Below are positions 33,004-42,000 of a stretch of DNA of 64,000 nucleotides, piece after piece. The notes under the pieces are model-generated. The model saw only the letters and a list, made by a program, of their open reading frames with translations, was not told where the DNA came from and did no database searches. This DNA comes from Flavobacterium phragmitis (GTDB lineage Bacteria; Bacteroidota; Bacteroidia; Flavobacteriales; Flavobacteriaceae), in contig NZ_FOMH01000005.1 of the NCBI RefSeq assembly GCF_900112575.1, positions 356,306 through 420,305 on the forward strand, written 5' to 3'. The position numbers and the translations under genes are program-made. Numbering within the stretch: position 1 is the stretch's first letter; the number at the start of each line of letters is the position of its first letter.

Positions 33004-36000
33004 TTACTTTCCAGCTTTCGACTTACTTATGGATGAGATATAATGGATACTTTCTTCGTCTTCAGGATCTAAAGAAACAGATTGTGTCGTTGTTTTTTCT
33101 TGTGCCCACGCAAATATCTGCGGAAGGATTAATAATACGGCAAAAGTAGAAAATAATAATCCGCCGATAACCGCTCTTCCTAACGGAGAAACCTGATCGC
33201 CTCCTTCGCCGTGTCCAATTGCCATTGGCAACATACCCGCAATCATCGCAACCGAAGTCATGATAATTGGACGAAGACGCAGTGCCGCTGCTTCTCTGGC
33301 AGATTCTAAGGCGTTTCCGTTTATTTTTCGAAGCTGTTCGGCATTCGTAACCAATAAAACGGCATTGGCAATCGAAACCCCAACCGACATGATGATTCCC
33401 ATATACGATTGTAAGTTAAGCGTAGAACCTGTAATCGTAAGCATTAATAAGGCTCCTAAAACTACTGCAGGAACGGTTGTTAAAATAACCAGCGAAACTT
33501 TGAACGACTGGAAATTAGCAGCCAACATTAAGAAGATTACAAATATAGCAACCAATAATCCAGATTGTAAACTGCTTAATGTTTCTGTCAGTACAGTACT
33601 TAATCCAATAGGCGTTATGAACAAACCACGAGGCAACTCGCCTAATGAACTAATCGTTTTGCCAACATCTTTTGTAGCCGTTCCTAAATCGGTCTGGTTA
33701 ATGTTGGCCGTAACCGTAATGTATGGCATGGCTCCTAAATTGTCATTTTCACCACTTACGTAAGTTGGCGTAATTTTAGCAACGTCACTTAAAACAGGAC
33801 GAATAGAGTTTCTAAGAACTGGAATTTCTCCAAGATCGGTTTTGCTTTTCATTTTGTTCAAAGGCACTTGTACCTGAACGTTGTATGATAATCCCGCTCT
33901 TTCATCAACCCACGTATTTTTTTCGGTGTAACGAGAAGATGAAGTTGAAGCTACAAGCGAACGTGAAATATCATTCATATCCACTCCCAATTCGGCAGCA
34001 CGGGTTCTGTCAATATCAATATTCATAGCCGGATAATGAATTGGCTGACCAATCTGCACGTCTCTGAAATACGAAATCGCTTTTAGTTTTTCTACGATTT
34101 GAGTAGCGTACAATTCGTTACGTTTTTTATCTTTTCCTGCTACTCGAATTTCGATTGGAGTAGGAGAACCTTGGCTTAACACTTTATCCGTTAATTCGAT
34201 TGGCTCAAAAGATAGTTTCGTGTCCGGCAATACTTTTTTAAGCCTTGCTCTAAAGTCATCTTTAAAGTCATCCATATCCAAATGAATGTCTTTTAAACTC
34301 ACCTGAAATACCGCTTCGTGAGAACCTGCCATGAAAAGGTAAATTGGGTTGATGGAGAATAAAGACGGGTGCTGACCCACATATACAGATGAAATTCCGA
34401 TATGTTCTTTACCTACCATTTTTTCCAGTTCTTTTAAAACAATAATGGCTTGTTCTTCTGTTCTTTCCAGACGCGTTCCGTCAGGAGCACGCATTCTCAG
34501 TTGAAATTGACTGGAATTGGTTTTTGGGAATACGTCTTTTCCAATAAAATTAATTAATAAAACCGCTAAAGATATAGCTGAAACCAAATAGACAACAGTC
34601 GTAATTTTTTTATGCACAAATAAACGGTCTAAAGTTCGCATGAAACGTATTTTGAAACGCTCAAAACCGCTTACTTTTCCATCTAGATTGGTATCTTCTC
34701 TTTCTACATATCCTTTTTTCTGCGTAATCAGATTTTGTTCGGATTCTGGTGTTAAACCACAATCGTTAAATTCTGCTTCGTCATCTGTAATTTCAGGGCC
34801 ATGTTCGTGTTTGGCATGTCCTTTCATCATCCAGTTTGCCATTACAGGAACGAATGTCTGCGAAAGTAGGAATGAAATTACCATTGAAAATCCAATTGCT
34901 AAAGCCAGCGGCAAAAACAAAGCTCCCGGAATACCCACCATGGTAAACGCTGGCGCAAATACAGCCAAAATACAAAGTAAGATTAATAATTTAGGCAAAG
35001 CAATTTCCTGACAGGCATCCCAAATAGCAAGCGCTTTTGGTTTTCCCATATCAAGATGCTGGTGAATGTTTTCGATGGTTACGGTACTTTCGTCCACCAG
35101 AATACCAATAGCCAAAGCCAATCCTGATAATGACATTAAGTTGATCGTCTGTCCGAATAATTTCAGGAATAAAACTCCAGAAATAACCGAAATTGGAATC
35201 GTCATAATTACAATCAAAGCCGCACGACGGTCGCCTAAGAATAATAAAACCATTAATCCTGTTAGAACCGCACCGATAATTCCTTCTGTAATCAAACTTT
35301 TAACAGAGTTGATTACATAAACCGACTGGTCAAATTCATACGATAATTTCACGTCTTCCGGTAAAGTACTCTGAATTTTAGGAAGTTCTTTTTTCAATTT
35401 CTGAACCACATCCCAAGTCGAAGCATCTCCCGCTTTTGCAATACTAATGTAAACCGAACGTTTTCCGTTTACCAAAGCATAACCCGCTGTAATATCGGCA
35501 CCGTCTTTTACGGTTGCCACGTCACCTAATTTTAAGTTTTGAACACCGCCTTTGAAAATTGGAATCTGCTCAAAATCTTTAACTTCTTTAATGGTATTGT
35601 TAGTTGGCGTAATATAATTGATATCGCCCATTCTCATATTTCCAGAAGGAGCCGTTTGGTTGTTCAAACGAATCGCTTCTACAATCTGATCCGGTGTCAT
35701 ATTATGTGAACGCAGTAAATCCGGATCTACGTTAACCTCAATAGTTCTTGGGCTTCCGCCAAAGGGAGCCGGAGATAATAAACCGGGAATTGCAGTAAAC
35801 GAAGCACGAACATACACGTTGGCTAAATCCTGTAATTCGTTATTAGAACGTACTTTACTGCTTAAAACCAATTGCCCGATTGGAAGTGAAGAGGCGTCAA
35901 AACGAATGATAAACGGAGGCTGTGTTCCCGGAGGAAAAGCTGCTTGGATTCTGTTTGAAAGCGCACTTAACTCGGCAGCTGCCTGAGCCATGTTGGTTCC

Positions 36001-36291
36001 TTCATAATAGGTTAATTTCATAATCATTAACCCCTGAATATTTTTGGTTTCTACGGATTTGATACCGTTAGAAAAAGGTAAAACATTTACGTAGTTTTTG
36101 GCAAAGTAAGCTTCCATCTGGTCTGGTGTATACCCTCCAAACGGATGCGCAATATAGATAACCGGCAAATTCATTTTTGGTAAAATATCTACCTTAATGT
36201 CTTTGATGGCACCGATTCCGAAGAAAAATAGACCCGCAACCAATACTAAAATGGAGATGGGTTTGCGGAGTGCAAAACGTATTAAATTCAT
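33004..36291 (-). CDS. RND efflux pump (third system) with EF-hand-like loop
   Basis: This 1095-aa inner-membrane transporter is slightly longer than AcrB. Helix 1 starts MNLIRFALRKPISILVLVAG. Helix 4 contains LALAIGILVDESTVTIENI with D400-E401 in place of the usual Asp-Asp pair. The porter domains and helix 7-12 block are complete (VGVSIANAVLLVTNAEQL, RLRPIIMTSVAMIAGMLPMA). Extra length comes partly from a cytoplasmic segment after helix 6 (about residues 490-550) that includes a canonical EF-hand-type loop, DTNLDGKVSGFE (533-544). It is second in an operon with outer-membrane factor and adaptor. Exact RND subclass and substrate are uncertain; it looks closer to HAE than HME pumps. Confidence 0.9.
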   Translation of the reverse strand: MNLIRFALRKPISILVLVAGLFFFGIGAIKDIKVDILPKMNLPVIYIAHPFGGYTPDQMEAYFAKNYVNVLPFSNGIKSVETKNIQGLMIMKLTYYEGTNMAQAAAELSALSNRIQAAFPPGTQPPFIIRFDASSLPIGQLVLSSKVRSNNELQDLANVYVRASFTAIPGLLSPAPFGGSPRTIEVNVDPDLLRSHNMTPDQIVEAIRLNNQTAPSGNMRMGDINYITPTNNTIKEVKDFEQIPIFKGGVQNLKLGDVATVKDGADITAGYALVNGKRSVYISIAKAGDASTWDVVQKLKKELPKIQSTLPEDVKLSYEFDQSVYVINSVKSLITEGIIGAVLTGLMVLLFLGDRRAALIVIMTIPISVISGVLFLKLFGQTINLMSLSGLALAIGILVDESTVTIENIHQHLDMGKPKALAIWDACQEIALPKLLILLCILAVFAPAFTMVGIPGALFLPLALAIGFSMVISFLLSQTFVPVMANWMMKGHAKHEHGPEITDDEAEFNDCGLTPESEQNLITQKKGYVEREDTNLDGKVSGFERFKIRFMRTLDRLFVHKKITTVVYLVSAISLAVLLINFIGKDVFPKTNSSQFQLRMRAPDGTRLERTEEQAIIVLKELEKMVGKEHIGISSVYVGQHPSLFSINPIYLFMAGSHEAVFQVSLKDIHLDMDDFKDDFRARLKKVLPDTKLSFEPIELTDKVLSQGSPTPIEIRVAGKDKKRNELYATQIVEKLKAISYFRDVQIGQPIHYPAMNIDIDRTRAAELGVDMNDISRSLVASTSSSRYTEKNTWVDERAGLSYNVQVQVPLNKMKSKTDLGEIPVLRNSIRPVLSDVAKITPTYVSGENDNLGAMPYITVTANINQTDLGTATKDVGKTISSLGELPRGLFITPIGLSTVLTETLSSLQSGLLVAIFVIFLMLAANFQSFKVSLVILTTVPAVVLGALLMLTITGSTLNLQSYMGIIMSVGVSIANAVLLVTNAEQLRKINGNALESAREAAALRLRPIIMTSVAMIAGMLPMAIGHGEGGDQVSPLGRAVIGGLLFSTFAVLLILPQIFAWAQEKTTTQSVSLDPEDEESIHYISSISKSKAGK

Positions 36292-36303
36292 TTGGATCTA
36301 TAG

Positions 36304-37689
36304 TTAAAATTCATTTATAAATAAGTCAAAATTACCAGTCGCAGCAACTTTCAGTAAAAACGACTGCCATACATTGTTGTTGACAATATCACGGTCGATT
36401 TCGGCGCGGTTTAAAACATACATCGTTTGTGTTAAATCGGTTAAATCGGTTAAACCGTTTTTGTATAAAGTCGATTTTTGAAGGTAAGCTCTTTTAGCTG
36501 CATCAACTTGAATAGGTGCTTCGGCATAATTCTCCAAAGTAATTTTGATTTTATCTTCGGCAAAATTCAATTGCGATTTTAATTCTCTATCCGCTTGATT
36601 GTATTCTTCCTGTAATCCCTGAGAAACAAATTTCTGAGCCGTAACTTGTTTGTTTGCTCTAAAAGGCGTGGTTAAATTCCATGTAATTCCAATTCCAATT
36701 AAATAATTGGTACGATCCGGATTTACGCCATCCCAGTAATTTCTGGTAAAGGCAGTCTGGTCTGTAGCATAAGACGAATCAAATCCTGAAGCTCTGGTTT
36801 GCAAAACACCAAAAGCACTCATGGTTGGATAATAAAATCTTTTATACAATTTAACCTGCTGATTACTGTAATCGATTTTCGTTTTATAAAACTGCAATAA
36901 AGGGTGAAGACTGTCTGTAGCCGTTTCTTTGGTAACCAATTCTTTTGGAATCTGAGTTACAAAAAGCGTATCGGTAACAAAATCCTGCGGTGGAACGCCC
37001 ATTAGATCCACTAATTTATTGTTTTGTTCTTTAACGAAATTCTTAGCAAGGTTTAAAGCGATTTTAGCTTTAGAAACTTCGGCTGTAGCCAATGTAGAAT
37101 CGACTCCGGCCAATAATCCGTTTTTAACTCTCGCAACAGCTGTCTTTTTGAAAACTTCTGCGCGGTCTAGGTTCTTTTGCTGTGAAATCAATAGTCTTTG
37201 GCTTGCCAATAAATTTAAATAAGCAGCCGAAATTTTGATTTCCTGCTGGAATTTTTCCTGTGCTAAATCTTTTTCTTTAGCCTGAACATCAATTTTAGAT
37301 AAATTGATTTTTTCCTGTGTTTTTCCGAAAGTGAAAAAATCCCAGTTCATGTTGACTAAATAAAGTGCACCAAATGCCGAATTCCAGTTTTGTTGCGGAA
37401 GAGGCAAACCTGATGAAGCAACTCCTAAACCTCCAAATCCGTAAAGCGGTCCGTTTTGTCCGTTTACAGTTCCGTAATCCTGCTGTGCTGATAAATTCAA
37501 GTTTGGCAGATAATCACGACGAGATTGTTTGAGAGTTTCCTTTGATGCATTGGAGTAATTGTTTTTTGCTCGGATTGAACCGTAGTTTTCAAGCCCAGTT
37601 TTTACTGCTTCTTTTAAAGACAGGGTTTGAGAATAACCAATTGAGGCAAAAATCAATAAAAATAAAATGGTAATTTTTTTGAAATACAT
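36304..37689 (-). CDS. TolC-family outer-membrane factor (third RND system)
   Basis: This outer-membrane channel has 461 aa from the ATG at 37689, which gives a clean signal peptide (MYFKKITILFLLIFASIGYS, then QTL). An upstream in-frame ATG (37758) would add a hydrophilic extension and is rejected. The two structural repeats are visible: RRDYLPNLNLSAQQDYGTVN, then long helices with QEIKISAAYLNLLASQRLLI and VARVKNGLLAGVDSTLATAE, and a second strand region GIGITWNLTTPFRANKQVTA. First gene of its operon, divergent from a LytS/LytTR two-component pair that may control it. No lipobox cysteine. Confidence 0.9.
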   Translation of the reverse strand: MYFKKITILFLLIFASIGYSQTLSLKEAVKTGLENYGSIRAKNNYSNASKETLKQSRRDYLPNLNLSAQQDYGTVNGQNGPLYGFGGLGVASSGLPLPQQNWNSAFGALYLVNMNWDFFTFGKTQEKINLSKIDVQAKEKDLAQEKFQQEIKISAAYLNLLASQRLLISQQKNLDRAEVFKKTAVARVKNGLLAGVDSTLATAEVSKAKIALNLAKNFVKEQNNKLVDLMGVPPQDFVTDTLFVTQIPKELVTKETATDSLHPLLQFYKTKIDYSNQQVKLYKRFYYPTMSAFGVLQTRASGFDSSYATDQTAFTRNYWDGVNPDRTNYLIGIGITWNLTTPFRANKQVTAQKFVSQGLQEEYNQADRELKSQLNFAEDKIKITLENYAEAPIQVDAAKRAYLQKSTLYKNGLTDLTDLTQTMYVLNRAEIDRDIVNNNVWQSFLLKVAATGNFDLFINEF

Positions 37690-37863
37690 AAACTCAAGGT
37701 GTGATATAAAATGTTTTTGATGAAACAAATTTATTTCTCTTGTCCTGATAAAAGTCATGTTAAGTGATGTACTGCACTAGTAAATGACGAATTGAATTGG
37801 TCATTTTTTGAAAAAAATAATTAAATATTTGTTCGTACTTTGTAAACTATTTCACAATTAAGA

Positions 37864-38901
37864 ATGAACAAAAAGATTGATAACATATTGGATAACAAAT
37901 GGTGGCAGGAGGTTGCCGTTGTCCTTTTTTCATTTACAATTTATACCCTTAAGAATGACTGGATGCTCTTTAGTTCCTTCGTTTCTATTTTGATGGGGAT
38001 ATTTTTTTATTGCATTCTCTACATGCATGCCCAATTTAACCGCTTTTTTTTACTTCCAATTTTATTCAAAGCCAATAAACCTTTCACTTATATTATCCTG
38101 ACGCTTTTTGGAGTTTTTCTTTTTTCGGTCATTTTGTATGAAATTACCATGCTGGATATGTTTGCCAACTGGAATTTGTACCAAAACTCACACCAGAGAA
38201 GCTATTTGTACCAATTGGCGAGTGTTTTAGGAACTTTGGTCTGCATTCTTAGTCCGATTATTGTTTTTAAGTTTTATCGTATTCACAGAAAACAAACCGA
38301 TGCGGCTTTATTGTTCAATCAAATGCAATTGAATTCATTGAAAGGACAATTAAATCCGCATTTTTTGTTTAATACTTTTAATACCCTTTACGGAATCAGC
38401 CTGCAGTTTCCAGATAGAACGCCCGATTTAATTATGAAGGTTTCGCAATTAATGCGTTATCAATTGGAAAGCAACAGCAAACAATGTGTATCTTTAGAAG
38501 ATGAACTGGAGTTTATAAACAGTTATGTACAGTTGGAAAAGGAACGTGTTGGTTATAGATGCGATATTACTTTTGAAAATAAAGTTGATAACGAATACAC
38601 GTATAAAATTTCTCCAATGCTATTAATTGCATTTATTGAAAATGCATTTAAACACGGAACCTGTGCTATTGAAAAGTGTTTTGTGAAAATTACAATTTCA
38701 GTAGAAAACGGATTGCTGCATCTTCATGTGACCAATTCAATTCCGAAGAAAAATGATGTTGTTTCTACCAAAATTGGTTTAAAAAATACTATTGAACGTC
38801 TGAATTTAATCTATGGAAAAGACTATAAATTAGATATAAAAGACGATAGACAGACTTATATTGTAGATTTGGAAATACAACTTAAAAAGTTTGTAGGATG
38901 A
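37864..38901 (+). CDS. LytS/YehU-like sensor histidine kinase
   Basis: This 345-aa kinase has four membrane helices in the first ~145 residues (LFSFTIYTLKNDWMLFSS through VCILSPIIVFKFYRI). The His_kinase domain follows with LNSLKGQLNPHFLFNTFNTL, where the histidine of NPHFLFN is the phosphoacceptor. The ATP-binding domain has LLIAFIENAFKHG and ends GLKNTIERLNLIYG. No periplasmic sensor domain is present, so it probably senses within or near the membrane. The stop overlaps the start of the LytTR regulator by 4 nt (ATGA), a standard coupled pair. It is divergent from the third RND operon. Confidence 0.92.
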   Translation: MNKKIDNILDNKWWQEVAVVLFSFTIYTLKNDWMLFSSFVSILMGIFFYCILYMHAQFNRFFLLPILFKANKPFTYIILTLFGVFLFSVILYEITMLDMFANWNLYQNSHQRSYLYQLASVLGTLVCILSPIIVFKFYRIHRKQTDAALLFNQMQLNSLKGQLNPHFLFNTFNTLYGISLQFPDRTPDLIMKVSQLMRYQLESNSKQCVSLEDELEFINSYVQLEKERVGYRCDITFENKVDNEYTYKISPMLLIAFIENAFKHGTCAIEKCFVKITISVENGLLHLHVTNSIPKKNDVVSTKIGLKNTIERLNLIYGKDYKLDIKDDRQTYIVDLEIQLKKFVG

Positions 38902-39602
38902 GAGAAACCAAAAAGTGTATCATTGTAGATGACGAACCCGCCGCGCATTATGTTCTGGCTAATTATATAAAGCAGAATCCGCAGTTAGAATTGGTTTTTC
39001 AAGGATATAATGGCATTGAAGCGATGAATTATCTCAGAGAGAATCCAGTCGATTTAATGTTTTTGGACATCAATATGCCTGAGATTTCAGGTATGGAACT
39101 GCTTAAAATCCTGCCGACACATCCTAAAACTATTTTAACAACTGCTTATTCTGAATTTGCTCTCGAAAGCTACGATTATGGCGTAATTGATTATCTTTTA
39201 AAACCCATTTATTTTCCAAGATTTTTAAAAGCAATTGACCGCTTTTTTGCAACGGAAAATGTCAAGAAAGTGGAAGAAGCGACAATAAATGCTGTAAGTG
39301 TAAAAGTAGACGGTTATTTTATCGAAATAGAATTAGAACAGTTATTGTTTGCTCAGAGCTTTGGAAATTATGTTAAGCTCCACACAACAAAACGAACATA
39401 TTTGGCTTCGATTACTACAACAGAATTTGAAAAATGCCTTCCGGAAAAGAATTTTATGCGTATTCATAAATCTTACATTGTAGCATTGGACAAAATTGAT
39501 GCTACAGAAAAAGATTTTGTGGTGATTAAAAATGAAAGAATTCCAATTGGAATCACTTATAAAAGAGAATTAACCGATAGATTGAAAAAGTTAGAATTGT
39601 GA
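38898..39602 (+). CDS. LytTR-family response regulator
   Basis: This 234-aa regulator has a receiver domain with acidic residues in CIIVDDEPAA, phosphoacceptor D57 in LMFLDINMPEISG and K102 in DYLLKP. The C-terminal LytTR DNA-binding domain has the family pattern (LFAQSFGNYVKLHTTKRTYL, FMRIHKSYIVALDKI, IPIGITYKRELTDRL). LytTR proteins bind paired direct repeats rather than palindromes. Likely targets are the divergent RND operon and the PepSY-like genes just downstream, but no site was identified with confidence. Confidence 0.93.
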   Translation: MRETKKCIIVDDEPAAHYVLANYIKQNPQLELVFQGYNGIEAMNYLRENPVDLMFLDINMPEISGMELLKILPTHPKTILTTAYSEFALESYDYGVIDYLLKPIYFPRFLKAIDRFFATENVKKVEEATINAVSVKVDGYFIEIELEQLLFAQSFGNYVKLHTTKRTYLASITTTEFEKCLPEKNFMRIHKSYIVALDKIDATEKDFVVIKNERIPIGITYKRELTDRLKKLEL

Positions 39603-39735
39603 TTGTAACTTAATCTAATGATTTGATTTTTAGTGTTAAAAAACGTTCTCAAAAATTTTGTTTCCTTCATTTGTACTTCATTAAAAAGTAGTACTTTTAA
39701 TACGTTGTTTGAAGTTTAATTTTAAAAATGAAACC

Positions 39736-40209
39736 ATGAAAAACGTGTTTTTGATTTTTACATTTTTATGCAGCAGTTTTTTAATTGCCCAAGAAGGAAC
39801 AAACATGAAAAAGGTAATAACACCGCCAGAACAGGTGAGACTTGCTTTTGAAAAAGAATATCCAGGAAAAGTGCCGGTTTGGGCTGAAGAATATGTGGGA
39901 GATGATAATGATGAAGTTCGTTATGAAGCCCGATACAATGTGGACAGTAAAACGAAAGCATTGGCAATCTATGATAATTTGGGAAATATGAAAGCTTATG
40001 AACTACAGATTCCCTTAAGTCAGTTACCGGCTAAAGCGCAGGCTTATTTAAAGAAAAATTATCCAGCTAAGGCAATTCGCGAAATAGCTGTTGTAGTAGA
40101 TTATAATAAGATTACCACTTATGAAGTTGGAATAACAAAAGAGGACAAATTTTATGATATTCAGTTTGATAAAGATGGTGGCTTTAACGTGATTATCGAA
40201 AAAAATTAA
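39736..40209 (+). CDS. Secreted PepSY-like protein, copy 1
   Basis: This 157-aa protein starts at ATG 39736, giving a signal peptide MKNVFLIFTFLCSSFLIAQE; an in-frame TTG at 39709 is less likely. The mature protein has the tandem PepSY-like pattern: VRLAFEKEYPGKVPVWAEEY, then YEARYNVDSKTKALAIYDN, then YLKKNYPAKAIREIAVVVDY and FYDIQFDKDGG. Such proteins are periplasmic and sometimes called BLIP-like; the ligand is unknown. A paralogue follows 63 nt downstream and both come after the LytTR pair, so they may be its regulon or accessory sensors. Confidence 0.8.
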   Translation: MKNVFLIFTFLCSSFLIAQEGTNMKKVITPPEQVRLAFEKEYPGKVPVWAEEYVGDDNDEVRYEARYNVDSKTKALAIYDNLGNMKAYELQIPLSQLPAKAQAYLKKNYPAKAIREIAVVVDYNKITTYEVGITKEDKFYDIQFDKDGGFNVIIEKN

Positions 40210-40272
40210 AAAAAAAATGTAAGAAAATGCTTTGTTTTTAATAGATTTGCGCTTATTTTTGAAACTTTAAAT

Positions 40273-40728
40273 ATGAGAATATTCATTCTGTTTGCGTTTT
40301 TTATTTACAGTAATTTTATAATAGGCCAAGGAGCAAGTCTGATTCCTCCGGATTATGTGATTAATGCTTTTGAAAAACAATATCCTAAGAAGAAAGCAGT
40401 TTGGGAAATTGAATACGGTGAAAAAAATGATGATTTAACTTTTATCGCAAAATTTACTAAGGCTCCTAAAACAATAGCTTTTGCTTATTATGATCAAAAT
40501 GGAGTTTTTAAAGTTTGTAAAGTGCAGATGCCATCGATCAAACTAGGTAAAAAAATCCAGACATATTTAAAAGCTAATTATTCGGTTAAATCTGTAAAAG
40601 AGGTGTTTTCTGTAATTGATTATTCAAATATAAAGAGCTTTGAAGTGGGAGTAATTAAAGATTCAAAGTCCTATAATTTAATTTTTGATCAGGATGGTGA
40701 ATTCCTCAAGAGGATCCGAATAAGATAA
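40273..40728 (+). CDS. Secreted PepSY-like protein, copy 2
   Basis: This 151-aa protein has signal peptide MRIFILFAFFIYSNFIIGQG and the same domain plan as the gene 63 nt upstream: INAFEKQYPKKKAVWEIEYG, YLKANYSVKSVKEVFSVIDY and YNLIFDQDGEF. Sequence identity is moderate, so the duplication is old. A strong terminator follows immediately. The C-terminus is more basic (KRIRIR) than in copy 1 (IIEKN). Confidence 0.8.
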   Translation: MRIFILFAFFIYSNFIIGQGASLIPPDYVINAFEKQYPKKKAVWEIEYGEKNDDLTFIAKFTKAPKTIAFAYYDQNGVFKVCKVQMPSIKLGKKIQTYLKANYSVKSVKEVFSVIDYSNIKSFEVGVIKDSKSYNLIFDQDGEFLKRIRIR

Positions 40729-40763
40729 AAACGGCTTACTAATTCAAATTATATTTGAAACGA

Positions 40764-40809
40764 CAAACCCGATAAGTTTTTATGGCTTATCGGGTTTTGT
40801 TTTTTTTTG
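40764..40809 (+). terminator. Rho-independent terminator of the LytTR/PepSY-like cluster
   Basis: CAAACCCGATAAG (40764-40776) pairs with CTTATCGGGTTTTG (40786-40799), followed by nine or ten T. Confidence 0.95.
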
Positions 40810-40814
40810 GGGGA

Positions 40815-40896
40815 AGTTAAGGGTTAAGGGTTAAGGGTTAAGGGTTAAGGGTTAAGGGTTAAGGGTTAAGGGTTAAGGGTTAAGGGTTAAGGGTTG
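40815..40896. repeat. Telomere-like heptamer array (GTTAAGG)n
   Basis: About 11 perfect copies of TTAAGGG. Degenerate reverse-complement copies (AACTCTTAACTCTTAACTTC) follow at 40908-40930, so the array can fold back. It sits between convergent genes. Confidence 0.95.
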
Positions 40897-40944
40897 TTGA
40901 TTAACTTACAACTCTTAACTCTTAACTTCTAACCCATAACTTAA

Positions 40945-41709
40945 TTAAAGCATCATGCCACCAGAAGCTTCAATTCTTTGAGCGTTTATCCAACGGGCAT
41001 CTTCAGTACATAAGAAAGCAACAACACCACCAATATCGTCTGGCAAACCAACTCTTCCTAAAGCGGTTACAGAAGCAATTTGCTGGTTCATTTGCTCATT
41101 ATCACGAACAACTCCGCCACCGAAATCAGTTTCAATTGCTCCCGGAGCAACAATATTCACTCTGATTTTTCTGGCTCCTAATTCTTTTGCCTGATATTTA
41201 GTCAAAGTTTCCATTGCGCCTTTCATAGAAGCATAAGCAGCGTAACCAGGAAAAGAGAATCTGGCTAATCCAGTTGAAATGTTTACAATTCCGCCACCAT
41301 CATTCATTACGTTTAATCCTTTTTGTGTTAAGAAAAATGGGCCTTTAAACTGAATATTTGTCAATTGATCAAATTCAGCTTCAGTAGTTCCAATGAAAGA
41401 ATTATGAATACCAATTCCCGCATTGTTTACCAAAAAGTCGAATTTGTCAGTATTGAAAGTACTTTTTAGAGTTGTTTTTACTTCTTCAAAAAAAGCATCA
41501 AATGTTGCTGATTCAGCTACATTTAATTGTAATGCGACCGCTTTTTGACCTAAGTTTTCGATTTCTTTTACCACCAAATCAGCTTCTTCTTTTTTGCTGT
41601 TGTAAGTAATAATTAGATCAATTCCTTTTTTCGCAATCGCAGTTGCCATATTTTTTCCTAAACCTCTGCTACCGCCTGTAACTAGAGCTATTTTTGTATT
41701 TACTGCCAT
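40945..41709 (-). CDS. Short-chain dehydrogenase/reductase
   Basis: This 254-aa cytoplasmic NAD(P)-dependent oxidoreductase has the TGGSRGLG cofactor loop (residues 11-18), NNAG in FLVNNAGIGIH, the catalytic serine in IVNISTGLA and the catalytic YASMK, then IRVNIVAPGAIETDF. An arginine in the cofactor loop favours NADPH. The C-terminus (ARWINAQRIEASGGMML) is complete. It is one of two SDR genes on this strand, with a heptamer array and a family A palindrome between them and an AraC regulator upstream. Substrate unknown. Confidence 0.9.
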   Translation of the reverse strand: MAVNTKIALVTGGSRGLGKNMATAIAKKGIDLIITYNSKKEEADLVVKEIENLGQKAVALQLNVAESATFDAFFEEVKTTLKSTFNTDKFDFLVNNAGIGIHNSFIGTTEAEFDQLTNIQFKGPFFLTQKGLNVMNDGGGIVNISTGLARFSFPGYAAYASMKGAMETLTKYQAKELGARKIRVNIVAPGAIETDFGGGVVRDNEQMNQQIASVTALGRVGLPDDIGGVVAFLCTEDARWINAQRIEASGGMML

Positions 41710-41715
41710 ATTATT

Positions 41716-41798
41716 TAATGTTTGTTGTTTATAGTTTGTTGTTTAATGTTTATTGTTTATTGTTTGTTGTTTGTTGTTTGTTGTTTGTTGTTTGTTGT
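41716..41798. repeat. Heptamer array (TTTGTTG)n
   Basis: Five perfect copies of TTTGTTG near the right end, grading leftward into variants (TTTATTG, TTTAATG). It starts 7 bp upstream of the SDR start codon, so it is the immediate 5' leader or promoter region of that gene. Confidence 0.9.
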
Positions 41799-41837
41799 CA
41801 GTCTGAGCGAAGTCGAAGACATTTAGTACGATTATTT

Positions 41838-41977
41838 TTTAAACACATAGAAACATAGATTTTTGTTCTCTATTAAAGATTATAGAAAGAAACTTGTTTC
41901 TAACACATAACCTATGTGTATTTATGTGAGTAAAACGCCTTTATAGACAAAGCAAAACTATGTTTCTATGTGTTTAA
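41838..41977. repeat. Dispersed palindrome family A, copy 3 (inverted)
   Basis: Ends AAACACATAGAAACATAG and CTATGTTTCTATGTGTTT are inverted. The interior landmark appears here as GTAAAACGCC near the right end, so this copy is reversed relative to copies 1 and 2. It lies between two SDR genes. Confidence 0.85.
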
Positions 41978-42000
41978 AATTAAAAGTTAATGATTAAGAA

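Noticed and set aside
40815..40896. CRISPR-like array
   Set aside because: Perfect 7-bp tandem units without spacers; no cas genes in the window.
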